Assembly (NCBI GenBank): GCA_035366835.1
Contig: DAOSIS010000014.1
Location: forward strand, 1-64,000
Direction of reading: 5' to 3'
DNA length: 64,000 bases
From: UBA6109 sp035366835
GTDB taxonomy: Bacteria; Desulfobacterota; Syntrophia; Syntrophales; UBA6109
Positions 42,164 through 50,344 of this stretch are shown one piece after another. The notes beneath the pieces are model-generated. The model did no database searches and was not told where the DNA came from. It saw only the letters and a program-made list of their open reading frames with translations. Every line of letters begins with the position of its first letter. The stretch's first letter is position 1. The position numbers and the translations under genes are program-made.

Positions 42164-43858
42164 CTACAGCCCAGCGGCGATTTCCCGGATGGCGCCCGGC
42201 GGATCGCCGCCCAGGTGAAAGCGCAGGACGGGCCGCCCCGCCGCGGCCAGCGCCCTCCGGTCGCCGAGGGCCTGCGCGGTTTTCAGAATGCCGAACGTCA
42301 CGGCCGAGGCCGCCGCCCCCAGTTCGTCCGGGATCGGGGCGTCGCGGGCGTCGTCTGCCGTGAACTGGACAAAGAGGCCCCTGCCGCCGTCGCCCTTGTG
42401 GAGCTGTCCCGTCGAGTGGAGGAAGCGCGGCCCGTACCCCGACGTTGCGGCGATGCGGCGCCGGTCGCGGATGCGCGCCCGCAGGGCCGCCAGCGCCTCG
42501 TCGACGGCGGCCGATGGTTGGACATACGCCATGATCGCCGCGTAGGAACCGGCGACGGCCTGATCCAGGAACGCGGCAAGCGCCGCCCCCGGAGAAGTCG
42601 CCCCTGAGGCGCCGAAGAGCCGGATCGGGCCGAAAGCCGCATCCGCCTTCTCGGGCGGAAAGGCGCCTTCCTTCCCGTAAACCGCCATCATCTCCCGCGC
42701 CGCCTTCTTGGCCGCCTCCACGTTCGGCTGGTCGAAGGGGTTCACGGAGAGGACGCGGCAGGCGACGGCCGTCGCAATCTCCCAAAGGAAATACTGGGCG
42801 CCGAGGTCGAACCGGTCCTTCAGGGCGATCTCGATCACCGGGTGCCCCGCCTGCGCCAGGGAGTCCGCGCGCGATTTTTCGTACGCCCCTCCGAGGCCGA
42901 CGAAGACGAAGAGCCTGTCGCCGCCGTACGCGTCCGGGGGGGCGGGTTTCTCGCCGACCACGGGGAGGATCCCTTTTCCTTCCTTGCCCGTGCTCTCGGC
43001 GATCAGCTGCTCGACCCAGTCGCCGAAGCTGGCGATCTCCGGAGAGAGGTGGAACGTGACCTTGTCGCGGCCGATGCCGGCAAGCGCACCCAGGATCGCA
43101 CCGAGGGATGCGCCGGACAGTCCTTCCGGGACGGCGGCTCCGCACCTTTCCGCAGCTGCGGCATCCCTCGCCCGCGCGAGGATCGCGTCGATGTCGACGC
43201 CCAGGAGAGCGGCGGGAACGAGGCCGAAATAGGAAAGTGCCGAATACCGCCCGCCGATGTCGGGATCGTTGAGAAAGGCCGCACGGAAGCGGCGCTCCGC
43301 CGCGATCCGGGCGATGGCGCTGCCGGGATCGGTGATGGCGGCGAAATGCCGGCCCGCCGCTTCCCCGCCCAGCCGCTTGCAGGCGAGGCCGTAGAAATAC
43401 TTCAGGAAGGAGAAAGTCTCGACGGTGCCGCCGGACTTCGTGGAGACGATGTAGAGCGTCCGTTCCGGATCGAGCCCCTCGGCGAAGGAAAGGACCGCGC
43501 CGGGGTCGGTGCTGTCGAGGACATGGAGGTCGAGGAAGCCTTTCCCCACCCCGAAGACCCTGCGGAAGACCTCGGGCGCGAGGCTGGAACCGCCCATGCC
43601 CAGGAGAAGGCAATCCGTGAAACGCTCTTCCTTCAGACCTTCCGCGAAGGAACGGATCGCCGGGACATTCCCCGCCATGGCTTCCGGAGAGTCCAACCAG
43701 CCCAGCCGGTTGGCGATTTCCGCCGGTTCGGGTTTCCAGACGGTGAAATCCCTTTGCCAGATGCGCTCCGTGACGCGTTCCGCCCGCAGCCGCGCGGAGG
43801 CCTCATCCGCCGCGGCCCGGCAGGCCCCGAGCCTCGCCGATCCGACCATGCCCGCCAT
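42164..43858 (-). CDS. pgi: Glucose-6-phosphate isomerase
   Basis: A 564-residue PGI linking glycolysis and the pentose phosphate path. It has two SIS domains, with LLGMGGSSLAPEVFRRVFG, IVSTKSGGTVETFSFLKYFY and PDIGGRYSALSYFGLVPAAL. The wording of these motifs and the start WKPEPAEIANRLGWLDSPE match the isomerase half of transaldolase-PGI fusion proteins more than classical PgiA; here it stands alone. ATG 43858 follows GGAGGTGCGACG. The gene is 62 nt downstream of transketolase and surely co-transcribed. Confidence 0.9.
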   Translation of the reverse strand: MAGMVGSARLGACRAAADEASARLRAERVTERIWQRDFTVWKPEPAEIANRLGWLDSPEAMAGNVPAIRSFAEGLKEERFTDCLLLGMGGSSLAPEVFRRVFGVGKGFLDLHVLDSTDPGAVLSFAEGLDPERTLYIVSTKSGGTVETFSFLKYFYGLACKRLGGEAAGRHFAAITDPGSAIARIAAERRFRAAFLNDPDIGGRYSALSYFGLVPAALLGVDIDAILARARDAAAAERCGAAVPEGLSGASLGAILGALAGIGRDKVTFHLSPEIASFGDWVEQLIAESTGKEGKGILPVVGEKPAPPDAYGGDRLFVFVGLGGAYEKSRADSLAQAGHPVIEIALKDRFDLGAQYFLWEIATAVACRVLSVNPFDQPNVEAAKKAAREMMAVYGKEGAFPPEKADAAFGPIRLFGASGATSPGAALAAFLDQAVAGSYAAIMAYVQPSAAVDEALAALRARIRDRRRIAATSGYGPRFLHSTGQLHKGDGGRGLFVQFTADDARDAPIPDELGAAASAVTFGILKTAQALGDRRALAAAGRPVLRFHLGGDPPGAIREIAAGL

Positions 43859-43920
43859 CGTCGCACCTCCTGTCTGCAATCGAGAGAAAACGCCGTCCCG
43901 CCGCCGCCCCCGACGGGAAT

Positions 43921-45978
43921 CTACCGGACCAGCAGTTCCTTCACCTTGGCCACGGCGGCCTCCACGGTGAAGCCGAATTTCTCGAACAGGATCTTCGCCG
44001 GCGCGCTTGCGCCGAAGCCCTTCATGCCGATCACGGCCCCCTCGAGGCCGATGTAGTGCTCCCACCCCAGACCGATCCCCGCCTCGATAGCCACGCGAAG
44101 CCTGACATTCGGCGGCAGGACCGCGTGCCGGTAGGACTGCGGCTGTTCGTCGAAGATCTCCCAGCTCGGCAGCGATACGACGCGCGCCCCGATCCCCTCG
44201 TCCACGAGCCGCTGCGCCGCCTGCAGCGCCAGCGCCACCTCGGAACCCGTCGCCAGGAGGATCGCCTGCGGCGTCCCCGTCGACTGCTCCCAGAGGATAT
44301 AGCCTCCCTGCCGCAGGCCGGCCGCCGGGGCGATCCCGGGGGCCTTGAGCAGGGGGACATTCTGGCGCGTGAAGACGAGCGCGGTCGGCCCCTTGCGGTT
44401 CGAGACGGCGAAGCGCCACGCCTCGACGGTCTCGCAGGCGTCCGCCGGCCGCAGGACGGTGAGGTTCGGCAGCATGCGCAGCTGCATGAGGTGCTCGATG
44501 GGTTGATGCGTCGGTCCGTCCTCGCCGATCCCGATGCTGTCGTGGGTGAAGACGTAGATCACGCGCAGCTTCATGAGCGCCGCAAGGCGCATCGAGGGGC
44601 GCATGTAGTCGCAGAAGGTGAAGAACGTCCCCGTGAACGGCAGGATCCCCCCGTGCAGGGCCATGCCGGAGGCCGCGGCGGCCATGGCGTGCTCGCGGAC
44701 GCCGAAATGGACGTTCCGCCCGGCATAGTCCCAGCCGCCACCGACGGCGCCCGGTACGTTGGGCTCGTCCGCCGCGGGACGCTCGAAATCCCCCCCTCCC
44801 TTGATCCATGTCAGGCAGGACGGGTTGAGGTCCGCCGATCCGCCCACCAGCTCGGGCAGGACGGAGGCGAGGGACTGGAGGACCGTTTCCGATGTCTTCC
44901 GTGTGGCCTGATCCTTGGCATCGGGCGGGATGGCGGGAAGTGCGGCCTCCCAGCCTTCCTTCAATTCACCCGCGAGGCGGCGGCGGAATTCCGCGGCCGC
45001 CTCGGGATGCTCCTTCTTATAGCGGCGGAGGCATTTCTCCCACGACTCCTGCAGGGCGCGGCCCTTCTCGACGGAGGCGCGGAAAAAGGCGAGGACGTCC
45101 TCAGGAATCACAAAGGCGGGATCTTCCGGCCATCCGAGGGCCCGCTTGGCCGCCCTCGTCTCCTCGGGGCCCAGGGGAGAGCCGTGGGACTCGAAGGTGC
45201 CGCCCTTCTTCGGCGCGCCGTAGCCGATGGTCGTCCGGACGGCGATCAGCGAGGGACGGTCCTTTTCGGCCTTGGCTACCGCGATCGCGCGGTCCACGGC
45301 GTCCACGTCGTTTCCGTCGCCCACGGTCTGGACATGCCACCCGCAGGCGGTGAAACGCGCTCCCACGTCCTCGGTGAAGGCCAGCGCCGTGGAGCCGGCC
45401 AGCGATACCTTGTTGTCGTCGTACAGGACGATCAGCTTCCCCAATCCCAGGTGTCCGGCAAGCGAACAGGCCTCCGCCGCCACGCCCTCCATCAGGTCCC
45501 CGTCGCTGGCGAGCACGTAGGTGCAATGATCGACGATGTCGAAGCCGGGCCGGTTGAAGCGGGCGGCCAGATGCGCCTCGGCGATCGCCATCCCCACCGC
45601 CGTCGCGAAACCCTGCCCGAGAGGCCCCGTCGTCACTTCCACGCCGGGGATGCAGCCGTACTCGGGATGTCCGGGCGTGCAGCTCTCCCACTGCCGGAAG
45701 GCGCCGATGTCCTCCAGTTTCAGCCCGTAGCCCGTCAGGTGCAGCATGGCGTACAGGAGCATCGAGGCGTGCCCGGCGGATAGGACGAAGCGGTCGCGGT
45801 CCGGCCATCCCGGATCGGCGGGGTTGTGACGGAGGTGGCGCATCCAGAGGACGTAGGCGGCGGCCGCCGCCCCCATGGGCATTCCGGGATGCCCGGACTT
45901 GGCCTTCTCCACCGCATCCACAGCCAGAAACCGGATCGTATTGATGCACTTCTGCTCGAAGTTCCGCTCGTCGCTCAT
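43921..45978 (-). CDS. tkt: Transketolase
   Basis: A thiamine-diphosphate enzyme of 685 residues that moves two-carbon units between sugar phosphates. Three domains are complete: the ThDP domain with KSGHPGMPMGAAAAAYVLW and GDGDLMEG-like ASDGDLMEGVAAEACSLAGH, the central pyrimidine domain with FGVREHAMAAAASGMALHGG and the C-terminal domain LATGSEVALALQAA. The ATG at 45978 has GAGGAGAGGCAG upstream; 55 extra upstream residues are not conserved. With pgi it forms a sugar-phosphate operon. Confidence 0.95.
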   Translation of the reverse strand: MSDERNFEQKCINTIRFLAVDAVEKAKSGHPGMPMGAAAAAYVLWMRHLRHNPADPGWPDRDRFVLSAGHASMLLYAMLHLTGYGLKLEDIGAFRQWESCTPGHPEYGCIPGVEVTTGPLGQGFATAVGMAIAEAHLAARFNRPGFDIVDHCTYVLASDGDLMEGVAAEACSLAGHLGLGKLIVLYDDNKVSLAGSTALAFTEDVGARFTACGWHVQTVGDGNDVDAVDRAIAVAKAEKDRPSLIAVRTTIGYGAPKKGGTFESHGSPLGPEETRAAKRALGWPEDPAFVIPEDVLAFFRASVEKGRALQESWEKCLRRYKKEHPEAAAEFRRRLAGELKEGWEAALPAIPPDAKDQATRKTSETVLQSLASVLPELVGGSADLNPSCLTWIKGGGDFERPAADEPNVPGAVGGGWDYAGRNVHFGVREHAMAAAASGMALHGGILPFTGTFFTFCDYMRPSMRLAALMKLRVIYVFTHDSIGIGEDGPTHQPIEHLMQLRMLPNLTVLRPADACETVEAWRFAVSNRKGPTALVFTRQNVPLLKAPGIAPAAGLRQGGYILWEQSTGTPQAILLATGSEVALALQAAQRLVDEGIGARVVSLPSWEIFDEQPQSYRHAVLPPNVRLRVAIEAGIGLGWEHYIGLEGAVIGMKGFGASAPAKILFEKFGFTVEAAVAKVKELLVR

Positions 45979-46051
45979 CTGCCTCTCCTCGGTTGATCTG
46001 CCGGATCTCTCCGCCGTACGAAGCCTTGCGGAGACCCGTTTTTTTGAAACA

Positions 46052-46080
46052 TCTGTATGCGGAAACAGACGGACTGTCAA
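46052..46080 (-). promoter_or_regulatory. Sigma-70-type promoter for tkt-pgi
   Basis: Minus strand TTGACA (46080-46075), 17-nt spacer, TACAGA (46057-46052). Leader about 67 nt to the tkt ATG. Confidence 0.5.
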
Positions 46081-46314
46081 GCGGCGGACATATCCGCCCT
46101 TTCCCGGATTTTCATTGTCGAGAAAAAGATATTTTGCGACCAATCAAAGCATAATCGGCGACAACCTGACTTCTTCCTCGATGGGTAGTTGGTTTCCACA
46201 CTTGTACTGGATTTCAGTCGAAAATGGTGGTAAGTAACCTTCTCAAAGGAAGATCAGTTAAATGTTCCACCCCGTATAGCAATGTCGGAGGGAAACATGG
46301 ACTGACTGACGGAA

Positions 46315-46346
46315 CCCCGTTTCTGACAAAGAAGCGGGGTTTTTTG
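46315..46346 (+). terminator. Rho-independent terminator with no upstream plus-strand gene
   Basis: CCCCGTTTCT (46315-46324), 5-nt loop, AGAAGCGGGG (46330-46339), then a T run. It points rightwards, yet the gene to its left (tkt) is on the other strand. It may end a small RNA made from within about 46100-46314. Region 46081-46442 is AT-richer and otherwise holds no gene I recognise. Confidence 0.8.
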
Positions 46347-46442
46347 TTTTCCAGGCGCATTCATCTGGATGAACCCGCGTGAAAAGACGCGTGGGCTGGT
46401 TATCTCTGCCGGGGAGATTCTTTCGCAGCGTCTAGGGGATTT

Positions 46443-47630
46443 ATGAAAAGGCTCCTCATTACAATCCTGCTCATATCATTATTTTTTGTCACGGGATGTT
46501 CTGCTTTGCGTAGCGCAGTTAACCGCGGTGATGCGAAGGAGGTAACCAGGATTTTGGATAAAGGTACCCACCCCGATGCAGGCTTGGGAGATGGCCGCGG
46601 ATATACCGCTTTACAGCTTGCGGCTTATTTTGGTCATTTTGATATGGTGAAAATCTTAATAGAGCGCGGAGCAGATGTTAATAGAGCTGACATACATGGT
46701 GATACTCCTTTGGCAAGTGCGGCTTATGCGGGGAAGACAGAAATAGCAAAATACTTAATTGCAAAAGGTGCAGATATCCATCGTTCCATGGATTACCTTG
46801 AACCTTTAGCCCAGAAGGGTAGTTTAAATGCCAAGAGAGGTCTACGGATTCTTCAGGAGTATATAGACGCTCAGAATGCATCTAAACAACCTATAGCCCA
46901 AAGACCGATGAGTAAGGAAGACCTTGCTTCGGTTGTGAAAGCCGCAGTCGAGGATGCCACAAAACAACAGAAGAAAGACATCAAGAAAGATTCTTCCGTA
47001 CAGTCCGATATCGATAAACCGACGTTCAATATATCGGAAAAGATCATCGGTGAAAATGATCTTGCCGTGATCATCGGGATCGAGGGATACAGCAGCCTGC
47101 CAAAATCCGATTATTCCTATGATGATGCGAGACTGGTGAGGGATTACGTGAGGGCTTTAGGGTTTAAGGACAGAAATATAGAATTGATCACAGACGAGAA
47201 AGCAACCCTTTCCGGCATTACAAAGACGGTTGATGTCTGGCTCAGAAACAAGGCAAGGGAAAACAGCAGGATATTTGTCTATTATTCCGGCCATGGAGCG
47301 CCCGATCCGGCGACAGGAGAAGCATATCTTGTCCCATACGACGGAGATCCCAACTACCTGTCGGTCACAGGCTATTCATTGAAAAGACTGTATGAGAATC
47401 TTGGCAGATTGCCGGCAGTGGAGAAGACCGTTGTCCTTGATGCCTGTTTCTCCGGTGCTGGAGGAAGAAGCGTTCTCGCAAAGGGAGCAAGGCCATTGGT
47501 GATGATGGCAAGCAACATCACCTTACCGAACAATATGGTTGTTCTTTCAGCGACCCAGGGCTCGCAAATCAGCACCTCTTCGCCTGAAAAGGGTCATGGG
47601 GTATTCACATATTATTTCCTGAAGCCTTGA
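46443..47630 (+). CDS. Ankyrin-repeat lipoprotein with caspase-like (C14) peptidase domain, 3' frameshifted
   Basis: The 395-residue reading frame starts with a lipoprotein signal (MKRLLITILLISLFFVTGC, lipobox VTGC, lipidated Cys19). Ankyrin repeats follow at about 22-115 (YTALQLAAYFGHFDMVKILI; ERGADVNRADIHGDTPLASA). After a lysine/glutamine-rich linker comes a caspase/metacaspase fold (about 205-395) with the catalytic pair His284 in YYSGHGAPD and Cys335 in VVLDACFSGAGG. The protein should sit outside the cytoplasmic membrane. The gene is clearly AT-richer than its surroundings, suggesting transfer. It ends FLKP-stop, but the next frame continues a plausible tail (47627-47776), implying a one-base deletion. 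The catalytic residues are upstream of the break. Confidence 0.85.
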   Translation: MKRLLITILLISLFFVTGCSALRSAVNRGDAKEVTRILDKGTHPDAGLGDGRGYTALQLAAYFGHFDMVKILIERGADVNRADIHGDTPLASAAYAGKTEIAKYLIAKGADIHRSMDYLEPLAQKGSLNAKRGLRILQEYIDAQNASKQPIAQRPMSKEDLASVVKAAVEDATKQQKKDIKKDSSVQSDIDKPTFNISEKIIGENDLAVIIGIEGYSSLPKSDYSYDDARLVRDYVRALGFKDRNIELITDEKATLSGITKTVDVWLRNKARENSRIFVYYSGHGAPDPATGEAYLVPYDGDPNYLSVTGYSLKRLYENLGRLPAVEKTVVLDACFSGAGGRSVLAKGARPLVMMASNITLPNNMVVLSATQGSQISTSSPEKGHGVFTYYFLKP

Positions 47631-47776
47631 AGGAAGGTAGGAAGACGATCCTCGATATCTATGAAGATATCAAACCGAAGGTCGAAGATGAAGCGAAACA
47701 GCTCAACGTCCAGCAGAGCCCGAGCCTGAATCCAGCACCTGAAAAACTGACTGGCAGATTTAATCTGAGAAAATAG
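47627..47776 (+). pseudogene. Out-of-frame C-terminal tail of the caspase-like gene
   Basis: A frame offset by one base from the preceding gene encodes LKEGRKTILDIYEDIKP and ends PEKLTGRFNLRK before TAG at 47774-47776. Bacterial caspase lipoproteins commonly end with such a helix plus a short basic tail. Restoring one G in GAAGCCTTGAAG near 47624 would join YYFLKA to LKEGRK. The tail shows no stop and similar base composition to the gene, so the event looks recent or could be a sequencing error. Confidence 0.65.
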
Positions 47777-47876
47777 AGATCAACATTTCAATTGATAATC
47801 TTCAGCTTTGATTTGAGAGTGATAAGCATCAGTAGTAGGTGGAGTCATCTCGGCGCTTTTCGTATAGTCGCGCCGT

Positions 47877-48182
47877 TCACGCAGCGCTCTTGAATGGTTT
47901 GATTTCGGTTTCGAGCTCTTCCGCGATTCCGTCGCGCGTCCGTTCGAGGTCGTAGCGGGCCTGAAGATTGAGCCAGAACTGCGCCGTCGTACCCAGATAG
48001 CGGCCGAGACGAAGAGCCGTATCCGCGGAAATGCTCCGTTTCTCCAGCACGATCTCGTTGATGCGCCGCGCCGGTACGTGGATTTCCTTGGCAAGGCGGT
48101 ACTGGCTGATGCCGAGCGGAAGCAGGAACTCCTCGCGGAGGACTTCTCCCGGATGAACAGGCGGAAAAGCCCTCTTGCTCAT
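47877..48182 (-). CDS. higA: HigA-family antitoxin (XRE-type HTH)
   Basis: A 101-residue antitoxin starting VHPGEVLREEFLLPLGISQY, the HigA hallmark, with an XRE helix-turn-helix (YRLAKEIHVPARRINEIVLE, then KRSISADTALRLGRYLG). HigA neutralises HigB and represses the operon. It lies 11 nt downstream of higB, the toxin-first order of higBA modules. Confidence 0.93.
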   Translation of the reverse strand: MSKRAFPPVHPGEVLREEFLLPLGISQYRLAKEIHVPARRINEIVLEKRSISADTALRLGRYLGTTAQFWLNLQARYDLERTRDGIAEELETEIKPFKSAA

Positions 48183-48193
48183 GACTGTTTCCC

Positions 48194-48493
48194 CTAATGG
48201 CAGTCGACGATTTCCACGTCGTGCGCGTTATTCTCGCGCCATACAAAACAAATGCGCCATTGATCGTTGATGCGGATGCTGTGCCGTCCGGCCCGGTCGT
48301 CCCGCAAGACTTCCAAACGATTCCCGGGAGGGGAACGCAAGTCCTCAAGCGTCTCGGCGGCGTCCAACATCTCAAGCTTTCGCGCCGCATCCGCTGTATG
48401 GATTGCGGCAGTCCGGCCGAAAATCTCCCCTGAAAAATCTTTGCCGTCTTCTTGCAGCGAAAAGATTATTACTCCGGCAACAATATACGACAA
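48194..48493 (-). CDS. higB: HigB-like toxin (RelE/ParE superfamily mRNA interferase)
   Basis: A 99-residue frame whose C-terminal two-thirds match HigB: ARKLEMLDAAETLEDL, RSPPGNRLEVLRDDRAGRHS and IRINDQWRICFVW, then HDVEIVDCH. These give the fold and probable ribosome-dependent RNase activity. The N-terminus is odd: the usual short start (M-I-x-S-F...) is replaced by (M)SYIVAGVIIFSLQEDGKDF from a TTG at 48493; no ATG or GTG lies in frame at the usual place. The REP-like repeat begins six bases upstream, so the native promoter may have been disturbed. Confidence 0.85.
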   Translation of the reverse strand: MSYIVAGVIIFSLQEDGKDFSGEIFGRTAAIHTADAARKLEMLDAAETLEDLRSPPGNRLEVLRDDRAGRHSIRINDQWRICFVWRENNAHDVEIVDCH

Positions 48494-48498
48494 TCAGG

Positions 48499-48559
48499 TC
48501 ATTCCCGCGAAGGCGGGAATCCGGAACTGCACTGGATTCCGGGTCAAGCCCGGAATGAC
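48499..48559. repeat. REP-like palindromic element
   Basis: Two inverted units: ATTCCCGCGAAGGCGGGAAT and ATTCCGGGTCAAGCCCGGAA, framed by GTCATTCC and GGAATGAC. Both fold as hairpins, and the whole makes a larger palindrome. Typical of dispersed intergenic repeats carried by REP-associated transposases. It sits directly upstream of higB. Bases 48560-48680 hold no recognised feature. Confidence 0.75.
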
Positions 48560-48683
48560 AACGATTAATATGTTTACTTGCCGGATTAATAGATCATGGA
48601 AGCGGGTGGTAACGCGAGGCGCTATTAATGTCAAACGTTATGGCTAAAATCGACGGAGTGCGTCCCCCCGCGGGCGGAAAACA

Positions 48684-48712
48684 TTGACAACGGCAGCCGG
48701 ATTCTCTATACC
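48684..48712 (+). promoter_or_regulatory. Sigma-70-type promoter for the MFS gene
   Basis: TTGACA (48684-48689), 17-nt spacer, TATACC (48707-48712), ending 20 bases before the ATG at 48733, so the leader is very short. Confidence 0.6.
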
Positions 48713-48732
48713 TGCGGCACGAAGCAAGCCCT

Positions 48733-49959
48733 ATGAATCCGACGACGTCTCCTCCCCCGAACGGCCAGCCCTGGCAGATGACCCTGTACATCATGTTCAC
48801 GGCGCAGCTGTTGTCCATGATCGGCTTCGCCGTTCCGCTGCCGTTCCTGCCCTTCTACGTTCGCGAGCTGGGCATGACCGAACGTCTCGTCGCCTACTGG
48901 TCCGGCATCCTGATGGCGTCCGGAAGCCTCGTCATGGTCTTCTTTTCCCCTCTCTGGGGGTGGGTCGCGGACCGGTACGGCCGGAAGCCCATGGTGGAGC
49001 GCGCCATGTTCGGCGGCGCCGTCATCACCTTCGCCATGGGACTCGTCGCGGATGTCCGGCAGCTTCTGGGCCTCCGGCTGCTCTCCGGCGCCCTGACGGG
49101 CACGATTCCCGCCTCGATCACCCTCGTCTCCACGGCAGTCCCGGCGAAGAGGCTCGGCTTTGCCCTGGGGCTCATGCAGGTCGCGGTCTACCTTGGCATG
49201 ACCCTGGGACCATGGATCGGAGGATTGCTGGCCGACGCCGCGGGGTACCGCCTCACCTTCAAGATCGGAGGCGCGATTCTTCTCGTGGGAGGGCTGCTCG
49301 TCCTTTTCGGCACCCGCGAACGGTTCTGCCGGCCCTCGGAAACGGCGCTGCAGAAGGGCGACAGCATGGTATCGCTCTTCAGATGCAGCGGCTTTCCGGC
49401 CATGCTGGCCCTGTTCTTCTTCTTCAACTGCTCCGTCCATTTTGTCGTGCCCATCCTGCCCCTGTTCATCGAAACGCTCTGCGGGCCCGGACGCGTGGAT
49501 GTGGCCTCCACCACCGGCATGCTGCTGGCGGTCAGCGGCGGGACCTCCGCCCTGGGTGCCGCCGGGATCGGCTATCTGAGCGACCGGATCGGCCACAAGC
49601 GGGTCCTGACGGCGAGCCTTGTCCTGGCCACGGTATGCCTGGCCCTTCACGGGCTGGCACAAAGCATCGCCCAACTCGTCTGGCTGCGGATCCTCTACGG
49701 CCTGGCGGTGGGCGGAATCCTCCCCGCCATGAACGCCCTCGTGGGACAGCTGGTGCCCCCGGCAAGCTACGGGAAGGCCTACGGCATCTCCTCTTCCCTG
49801 ATCTGTCTGGGCATGGCGGCGGGACCGTTCCTCGGAGGAATCATGGCCTCCGCCTGGGGATACCGCTGGCCCTTCGCCGCCGTCGGAGTCATCGTCGCCC
49901 TTTCCCTCCCGATCCTGTCCCGCGTCCAGCGCCCCTCCGGGCAGACCGCTTCTTCATAG
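48733..49959 (+). CDS. Major facilitator superfamily drug/solute exporter
   Basis: A 408-residue transporter with twelve predicted membrane helices. The motif-A loop GWVADRYGRKPMVERAMFGG between helices 2 and 3 is intact, with its half-repeat copy GYLSDRIGHKRVLTASLVLA; VAVYLGMTLGPWIGGLLADA matches the DHA1 motif C region. These place it with DHA1 drug:proton antiporters; multidrug export is likely, substrate unknown. It is followed by a 385-nt gap and the pump operon. Confidence 0.9.
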   Translation: MNPTTSPPPNGQPWQMTLYIMFTAQLLSMIGFAVPLPFLPFYVRELGMTERLVAYWSGILMASGSLVMVFFSPLWGWVADRYGRKPMVERAMFGGAVITFAMGLVADVRQLLGLRLLSGALTGTIPASITLVSTAVPAKRLGFALGLMQVAVYLGMTLGPWIGGLLADAAGYRLTFKIGGAILLVGGLLVLFGTRERFCRPSETALQKGDSMVSLFRCSGFPAMLALFFFFNCSVHFVVPILPLFIETLCGPGRVDVASTTGMLLAVSGGTSALGAAGIGYLSDRIGHKRVLTASLVLATVCLALHGLAQSIAQLVWLRILYGLAVGGILPAMNALVGQLVPPASYGKAYGISSSLICLGMAAGPFLGGIMASAWGYRWPFAAVGVIVALSLPILSRVQRPSGQTASS

Positions 49960-50344
49960 GGAGCAACCGGCCGCAATCCCATATCGGCCTTGTAAAATGC
50001 CGCGCACTGTGGCACGTTTTTGCAGGTTGCGTCCCGATACCCGGAGGCGGGACTTCTTCCACATTCCCTGGATACCTTTTTCCCAGGTGAATACCGGGGT
50101 TGCATACTTATTGCCCATATGGGACCTCAAGAAACCTTTCGGGAGATTCCCCGCAGGAGCAGGATTCTCATGGATTCAATCCCTTGAATCCCGGAAGCGG
50201 CGCATGGCATGGCCCTTGCGTAACGAGGCGTGGTCGAATTTTGTGAAGCATGGATGTGGGACCTGTGAAGCGGTGAACCCGTCGCACCCGCAGGGACGCG
50301 GCGGATTTCCGGAGACGGAACGTCTCCAGACCCTTTGGACTCCG
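49960..50344. other. Intergenic region before the pump operon
   Basis: No gene is supported here. The TolC frame stays open back to 49997 without a usable signal, probably non-coding. A near-consensus sigma-54 box (TGGCAC, TTGC) at 50010-50024 has its GG and GC nine bases apart instead of ten. No convincing -35/-10 pair was found. Confidence 0.4.

Noticed and set aside
50010..50024. Near-perfect sigma-54 box (TGGCAC...TTGCA) before the pump operon
   Set aside because: The invariant GG and GC are nine bases apart rather than ten, a spacing that normally abolishes sigma-54 promoter function, and no enhancer-like dyads or activator gene are near.
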